Assembly: GCA_019746975.1 (NCBI GenBank)
Contig: JAIERK010000245.1
Coordinates: 1-38,146, forward strand
DNA length: 38,146 nt
From: Candidatus Obscuribacterales bacterium
GTDB lineage: Bacteria; Cyanobacteriota; Vampirovibrionia; Obscuribacterales; Obscuribacteraceae
Direction: 5' to 3'
Each line of letters opens with the position of its first letter. Position 1 is the first letter of the stretch. Below, in pieces: positions 34,006-38,146 of this stretch. The notes beneath the pieces are model-generated. The model worked only from the letters and a program-made list of their open reading frames with translations, was not told the DNA's origin and did no database searches. Both the position numbers and the translations under genes were made by a program.

Positions 34006-35088
34006 ATGACTCCGTCAAATCAAGCAAACAGCCTACCGCCAGAAAAGCTTCAGACTACGGCTCAACACTGTTCTCTGAGAGCCTGCACCCCAGCCGATGC
34101 GGACAGGATCATCGCTCTTCAAAATCGTATTTTCAATACGACTCGAACAATTGTCGATTGGCGTTGGAATAATGAGCAAAACCCCTATTACGGCTATCTC
34201 GGTGTCATCTGCGAACTTGATGGCGAGTTAATCGGCTCGTATTGTGCAATCGGCGTGAAGTTGAACCTTCTAGGGCTGCCCATTTTGGCATGTCAGCCGA
34301 CCAACTCAATTATTGCGGATGAACATCGCGGCCACGGCATCTTCACAATGATGACGAACAAGATGAGTACCCTATATCAGGACTTCAAGGTTCAAGTCAT
34401 GTTCGGCTTTCCCAATCACGTAGCGCTTCCGATAAATCTTGGAAGGTTGGGCATGTACAATTTAGGCATAATCAAGAACTATACCTACAAGTTACGTCTG
34501 GAAAAACATCTACCGCTGCCTGCCCGAGCATCGTATTCGCTTTATGCAAATCTTCGACTGACACTGAAAGAATCATTGTCGAAACTCTGGGCATGGGGCA
34601 CCACTTTTAGTATCGTTGATAAGATCCCCGACGACTACGATGGTCTCTGGAACAACCTCCGAAAACAAGAAGTGGTGGCATTATGGAAAGATCTGGAATA
34701 TCTGCGATGGCGCTATGAGCAAAATCTACAGTTCAAGTCTTCCTACTTCGAGTTCAGAGTCAACGGAAAGCTCGTCGGACTAGCTGTCACCGCCATGCAT
34801 GATGGTGCCGGAACTATCTGCGAACTTTTGTGCAAAGACAAGAGTGTAGGCCTGGCCAAATTCATGATCTACAAAATTTGCCGCTACTATATGGACAATC
34901 GCGTGGATGCAGTCAAATTCTACGGACACGATCGCGGCTTTTTTGACACAGCATTTTCTGATTTCGTGCGCATTCCCAATCAAGATCTATTTTTCGTGGG
35001 TAAAGCGCTGGAGGGTGAAGAGCACATCCAGAGACTGTTGCATCAGTCGTTTAACTGGTCGATTAGCTCCGGCGACTTCTTCTTTTAA
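34006..35088 (+). CDS. GNAT-fold acyltransferase (paralogue B)
   Basis: A 360-residue GNAT protein, colinear with the product at 32711-33835. The acyl-CoA loop is at about residues 102-112 (IIADEHRGHGIF). The C-terminal half contains ALWKDLEYLRWRYEQNLQFK and KFYGHDRGFFDTAFSDF, and both paralogues end in a QSxNWSxxxGD motif. The ATG at 34006 has no strong ribosome site. It was likely produced by duplication and inversion, or by divergence of an old pair. Substrate unknown. Nearby NTP_transf_5 and GT4 genes suggest surface-glycan or peptide modification. Confidence 0.87.
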   Translation: MTPSNQANSLPPEKLQTTAQHCSLRACTPADADRIIALQNRIFNTTRTIVDWRWNNEQNPYYGYLGVICELDGELIGSYCAIGVKLNLLGLPILACQPTNSIIADEHRGHGIFTMMTNKMSTLYQDFKVQVMFGFPNHVALPINLGRLGMYNLGIIKNYTYKLRLEKHLPLPARASYSLYANLRLTLKESLSKLWAWGTTFSIVDKIPDDYDGLWNNLRKQEVVALWKDLEYLRWRYEQNLQFKSSYFEFRVNGKLVGLAVTAMHDGAGTICELLCKDKSVGLAKFMIYKICRYYMDNRVDAVKFYGHDRGFFDTAFSDFVRIPNQDLFFVGKALEGEEHIQRLLHQSFNWSISSGDFFF

Positions 35089-35240
35089 GCGGTCAGATAA
35101 AATGCCCTCACGTGGGCTACTGCTATTCTCCGGCACAACATTGCCCGACGCAGGCGGGTGACCGTGAGTTTCAGCATTCTGGCGTAAACGCTTCCCCCTC
35201 GCTGCATGTATTAGGGGTTAACAAAGGCACTACTGTTGGT

Positions 35241-35339
35241 GCCCTTGGTGCTCTCGATGCGCTCGGCGTTCTCGATGTTCTCGATGTTCTCGATACTGTC
35301 GATGCACTCGATGTTCTCGGTGCTATTGGTGCTCTCGCT
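35241..35339 (+). repeat. 9-bp tandem repeat (consensus GTTCTCGAT), 11 units
   Basis: Eleven consecutive 9-base units with drift: GCCCTTGGT, GCTCTCGAT, GCGCTCGGC, GTTCTCGAT three times, ACTGTCGAT, GCACTCGAT, GTTCTCGGT, GCTATTGGT, GCTCTCGCT. On the plus strand they read as A/V-L-D/G triplets within a GTG-started frame (35112-35378). The array runs 17 bases into the 3' end of the nucleotidyltransferase gene on the other strand. Confidence 0.85.
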
Positions 35340-36507
35340 TCTGCTGCGACGCGCCAGTCAAGAAATTTACTCCAGTAAAGTAAACCTTCGATAACGGACG
35401 AATCAGACCATACATCCAATACAGTGGTTCCGGCAGCTTGATTCGCACCCAATCATTGAAAGTAGGCTTGAACAGGTCGGATAAGATCTGCTCCATTACC
35501 TGCCCTTTATCATCATAGACATGCCAGATTCGTTTCCAAAATGGTAATTGCGACCAGCAAATTAGTGGTGGCAGCACGCGATCGTAACGGTTTATGATTT
35601 CCGAAGCAATAGAAGAGAGATTGGCACTCATGGGTAGAAACGGTTGAGGAATCGCTGCGCCGAGAAGTTGATTTGCTAACAACATCGAGAGTTGGACTGT
35701 TTTAAACAATCCGAGCGCACGGCTAATTCGAGCAACCTTACGCCAATCAAAAATGTTCTTGCTGGCAAGCGCATGCGCGATATCGCTGATCCAGATCAGT
35801 GTGGACCAATCGTGCTTGGCCGCATGCGCACAAAGATAGACGAGATGGAGATTGGGCTCCAGGGTTCGCAAGCGATGCCCGTTAACATTTAGCTCGATAG
35901 TGCGCTTCATCAATTGGTCACCGGTAGCGAACCATGCTCCTGCACCCCAATGAAGATCCACTGCAAAAGAGCCGTTGCTACTGACGAATTCCTTCTCATG
36001 CGCCAGTCGGAGAAATAAATCCGACGTGAAGAATTCATCGGGATGATCGCATCGGCACCACATCTGGTTAGGCAGAAAACCTTGATTGGCAAGAATCTCT
36101 CTCACTCGCACTGCATCTTTCGGCGAAATGAAAAAATCTATGTCGCAGAAGGAACGTTGCTTCACCGCGGTTCCATAAAGCAGGTGTGCCACAGCGGTCC
36201 CTTTGACAAATACAAACTGAATACCGGCTGCTTTCAATGCGTCTTGAAGTCGAAAGAGCCTTGCCGTGAGCATCATAGCCTTTCTCTGAATCTCAGAACT
36301 CTCTTCCCTGACCATACTGGTTTTGTCTAAATACTCAGGAAATCGCTTGAGTTCGCCGGAAAGAATCGGACAAATCTTATGTGCAATCGCAGCCAGATTG
36401 AAAAATTGCCAGTCCAGATCCTGCCCGAGAAGCTCGACCATGCGCTGATCGTTCTGCACTTCTCGCGGCTTCATCGCCAGAAGATAGATTTCAATCTCTG
36501 GTCGCAT
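35323..36507 (-). CDS. Nucleotidyltransferase family protein (NTP_transf_5 type)
   Basis: A 394-residue protein. The core FVFVKGTAVAHLLYGTAVKQ followed by RSFCDIDFFISPKDAVRVRE has the KG...Y and D-x-D pattern of the NTP_transf_5 nucleotidyltransferases, which are often found with polysaccharide or RiPP genes. After it are a helical domain (LHLVYLCAHAAKHDWSTLIW, typical of this family) and a C-terminal amphipathic end. The ATG at 36507 has GGAGG seven bases upstream; a GTG at 36528 is in frame but less likely. The last codons lie in the 9-bp repeat. Substrate unknown. The start is 42 bases after the stop of the GT4 gene. Confidence 0.85.
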   Translation of the reverse strand: MRPEIEIYLLAMKPREVQNDQRMVELLGQDLDWQFFNLAAIAHKICPILSGELKRFPEYLDKTSMVREESSEIQRKAMMLTARLFRLQDALKAAGIQFVFVKGTAVAHLLYGTAVKQRSFCDIDFFISPKDAVRVREILANQGFLPNQMWCRCDHPDEFFTSDLFLRLAHEKEFVSSNGSFAVDLHWGAGAWFATGDQLMKRTIELNVNGHRLRTLEPNLHLVYLCAHAAKHDWSTLIWISDIAHALASKNIFDWRKVARISRALGLFKTVQLSMLLANQLLGAAIPQPFLPMSANLSSIASEIINRYDRVLPPLICWSQLPFWKRIWHVYDDKGQVMEQILSDLFKPTFNDWVRIKLPEPLYWMYGLIRPLSKVYFTGVNFLTGASQQKREHQ

Positions 36508-36549
36508 CGGTGTCCTCCACCATCGCACTTAAGCTGGAATCGTTATCGC

Positions 36550-37707
36550 TCATAGACTCTCGATCAGGACACGGACCCTATCCACCGCAGTCGTCCAGTT
36601 GAGTCGATTTTGAAATTCCAAGCGAGAAGTTCGACACAACTCCCCGTAGGTAACTTTGTCGGAAAACAACCGCGCAATACAGTCAGCATAATCTGTCGCC
36701 TGTTGTGGTTTAGCAAAAAGAAATCCGTTCTGTCCATCTCTGATTATTGAAGCCACTCCTCCGGTTCGATGAGCGAGAACCGGTACACCATAGGCGTTGG
36801 CTTCACAGATGACCATGCCGAAGCAATCACCCATCGTCGGAAATATCAAAAAATGAGAGGCGGTAAGGAGCTCACCAAGCTGTTCTGCGTCGCTCTCCAC
36901 ATGTTTATTCAAAAATGGTTTGTTTACGACCCGCGCAGACAATCTCTCGTTAACAGCATCTTTCGGTAGTTCACAACCAACCACCCAGAGCTTCGCATCA
37001 ATGTTTCGGCTGACGAGTTCGGAAAGCACATCGATGGCGAAAGGGCCGCCCTTTTCAATCCAATTTCGTCCGATAAACAAAAGGCGACATTCAGAAGAAG
37101 TGCGCTGCTCCAGGATGGCCGGCAGGGCTTCCAAGGACGGTGGTTGAACCGTAAGATTGGCGCCGAACGGCACGACAGCTACCCGATTATCGTCGAATTC
37201 ATATCTGTCCAGAGCAGTCTTTGCGGCCCAATCCGAAGAGAAAATTGCAAGAGTCGTCTTATCTAGAATTCTTTGCTGCAGTGCATGTCCAGCCCAGATA
37301 TTCTCCTCGCAAATATGCCGGTAACCTGGGTGCTCCTCTACCAAACCAGCAAATGAAGCATCGGCCCAGAATACAACTGGGATATCGGTTTCCAGAAAAG
37401 CGTTGGGGTAAGGAAAGCTGCCGGGGCTGAAAATCAGGTCTATCCGTCCACGTGCCTTCAGCAGCCGTGCTGCCTGCATCGACAAATATTGGTGCACGAG
37501 TGGCTCGAGCTCCCAGATGTATGTTTTTCGGAGCATCTTGTCGTATATGGAATGCTTTTGCTTGAACGGCTGCCAGACTAATTGAAGCGGTCCAATATGT
37601 ACGAGTTCGTCGAACTGCATTGCCAGATGCCGCTTCATGAATAGCGGCGTCCCCGACCAGTAAGAGCCGTCGTCAGGTCCTGATACGCTAGAAAACGCGA
37701 TGCGCAT
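36550..37707 (-). CDS. Glycosyltransferase family 4 (GT-B) protein
   Basis: A 385-residue GT-B glycosyltransferase. The N-terminal half has a Rossmann start (MRIAFSSVSGPDDG) and the C-terminal half has the GT4 marks LLFIGRNWIEKGGPFAIDVL and the E-x7-E region FGMVICEANAYGVPVLAHRTGG. It transfers a sugar from a nucleotide-sugar donor, such as the GDP-linked sugars made by gmd-fcl, to a surface glycan or lipid. I chose the ATG at 37707; the frame begins at a TTG at 37737 with a weak ribosome site. It is the first gene of an operon with the NTP_transf_5 gene. Confidence 0.92.
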   Translation of the reverse strand: MRIAFSSVSGPDDGSYWSGTPLFMKRHLAMQFDELVHIGPLQLVWQPFKQKHSIYDKMLRKTYIWELEPLVHQYLSMQAARLLKARGRIDLIFSPGSFPYPNAFLETDIPVVFWADASFAGLVEEHPGYRHICEENIWAGHALQQRILDKTTLAIFSSDWAAKTALDRYEFDDNRVAVVPFGANLTVQPPSLEALPAILEQRTSSECRLLFIGRNWIEKGGPFAIDVLSELVSRNIDAKLWVVGCELPKDAVNERLSARVVNKPFLNKHVESDAEQLGELLTASHFLIFPTMGDCFGMVICEANAYGVPVLAHRTGGVASIIRDGQNGFLFAKPQQATDYADCIARLFSDKVTYGELCRTSRLEFQNRLNWTTAVDRVRVLIESL

Positions 37708-37737
37708 TGCCACTTCGCTAGTCGTTGTGTCTCCCAA

Positions 37738-37922
37738 AGCAACGTCTCAACAGACGCCTCATTATGTCCGGTCGCCCACAAAGTTGAAAGGGTGAGTGCG
37801 GGGTCCGTCACTACGATTTGACCCAGCCAGCCGGGTTTCAAAACAGTCTATTACCATTGTTATCATGGTTGGCACCAATCACGGGCTGATAGAATTGGAA
37901 CGGCACTTCGTGAACCGAACTA
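37738..37922. promoter_or_regulatory. Divergent gap before the kinase-like gene
   Basis: About 185 bases between divergent genes. A minus-strand frame extends from the GT4 gene to 37841 but is not supported. No clear promoter elements or operator seen. Confidence 0.25.
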
Positions 37923-38146
37923 GTGAAAACTGAAAGGCTTAGTCGAATACGTTACCCACGACATCGATTGTCTCATGAGGTGTGGGAGGCCGACGCGTCC
38001 GGCACGCCTGTCATTCTGAAGACCTGCCTCTGGGGCAATCAAAATTCGCCGCTATTGGTCGTAAAGAAACAGATCTTGCAGCGCGAGGCGAACATTCTGA
38101 AATGGTTTGAGCAACACTGCCCTGAAGTCGCCCCCAGGCTGCTCTA
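37923..38146 (+). CDS. N-terminal part of a kinase-like protein, cut by window edge
   Basis: The frame opens with GTG at 37923, after an in-frame stop 12 bases upstream, and stays open for 74 codons to the window end. The product reads KTERLSRIRYPRHR, then VWEADASGTPVILKTC and QILQREANILKWFEQHCPEV. A small strand-hairpin, VILK lysine and a REANIL helix with Glu are the layout of the N-lobe of protein kinases or aminoglycoside-phosphotransferase-like kinases (beta-3 Lys and alpha-C Glu). No Gly-rich loop is obvious, so a phosphotransferase-like protein is as likely as a Ser/Thr kinase. The start codon is uncertain because the ribosome site is weak. Confidence 0.55.
   Translation, partial: MKTERLSRIRYPRHRLSHEVWEADASGTPVILKTCLWGNQNSPLLVVKKQILQREANILKWFEQHCPEVAPRLL

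Overview
The window is about 38 kb of a gene-dense bacterial chromosome with roughly balanced base composition. It has no rRNA, tRNA, insertion sequence, phage or CRISPR signal that I could find. The gene mix includes a Hanks-type Ser/Thr kinase with an external leucine-rich-repeat domain, several secreted TPR proteins with low-complexity tails, a complete core PQQ pathway, an MBOAT/SGNH acylation pair and frequent TTG or GTG starts. This recalls large-genome environmental bacteria such as the non-photosynthetic Cyanobacteria relatives (Obscuribacterales/Melainabacteria). That placement is an impression from gene content and is not proven by any marker here.

Layout, left to right. 0-5.5 kb: a glycine-zipper/SHOCT protein, then an RND efflux operon (adaptor lipoprotein plus HAE1-type pump, no outer-membrane channel gene). 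5.5-7.5 kb: gmd-fcl, the GDP-mannose to GDP-L-fucose route. 7.7-12 kb: a tightly coupled three-gene operon of a GcvT-like folate-binding protein and two paralogous PYROXD2-like FAD proteins, one with a degenerate dinucleotide-binding motif. 12-17.2 kb: a secreted TPR protein, an alpha/beta-hydrolase remnant, the Ada alkylation-response protein and the kinase-LRR receptor. 17.5-20.3 kb: an MBOAT acyltransferase overlapping an SGNH-like partner. 20.5-24.5 kb: pqqA-pqqB-pqqC-pqqDE on the minus strand, with an unusually long PqqA and PqqD fused to PqqE through a repeat linker. 24.7-27.2 kb: a zinc alcohol dehydrogenase divergent from pqqA, a short endonuclease V and an RNase HI with a C-terminal viroplasmin-like domain. 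27.2-31.1 kb: a possible structured RNA, a small membrane protein, an alpha/beta hydrolase with xylulokinase, an unknown protein and an S4 RNA-binding protein. 31.2-38.1 kb: a secreted TPR/poly-Asp protein, two divergent paralogous GNAT proteins, a 9-bp codon-periodic tandem repeat at the end of an NTP_transf_5 nucleotidyltransferase gene, a GT4 glycosyltransferase and the start of a kinase-like gene cut by the window edge.

The most unusual items are the PQQ locus (62-residue PqqA, PqqD-PqqE fusion with five 8-residue linker repeats), the GcvT plus active/degenerate FAD-protein operon, the colinear divergent GNAT pair, and the tandem repeat at 35241-35339. None is proven to be a new system. 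PQQ biosynthesis itself is well known, and the novelty lies in its architecture.
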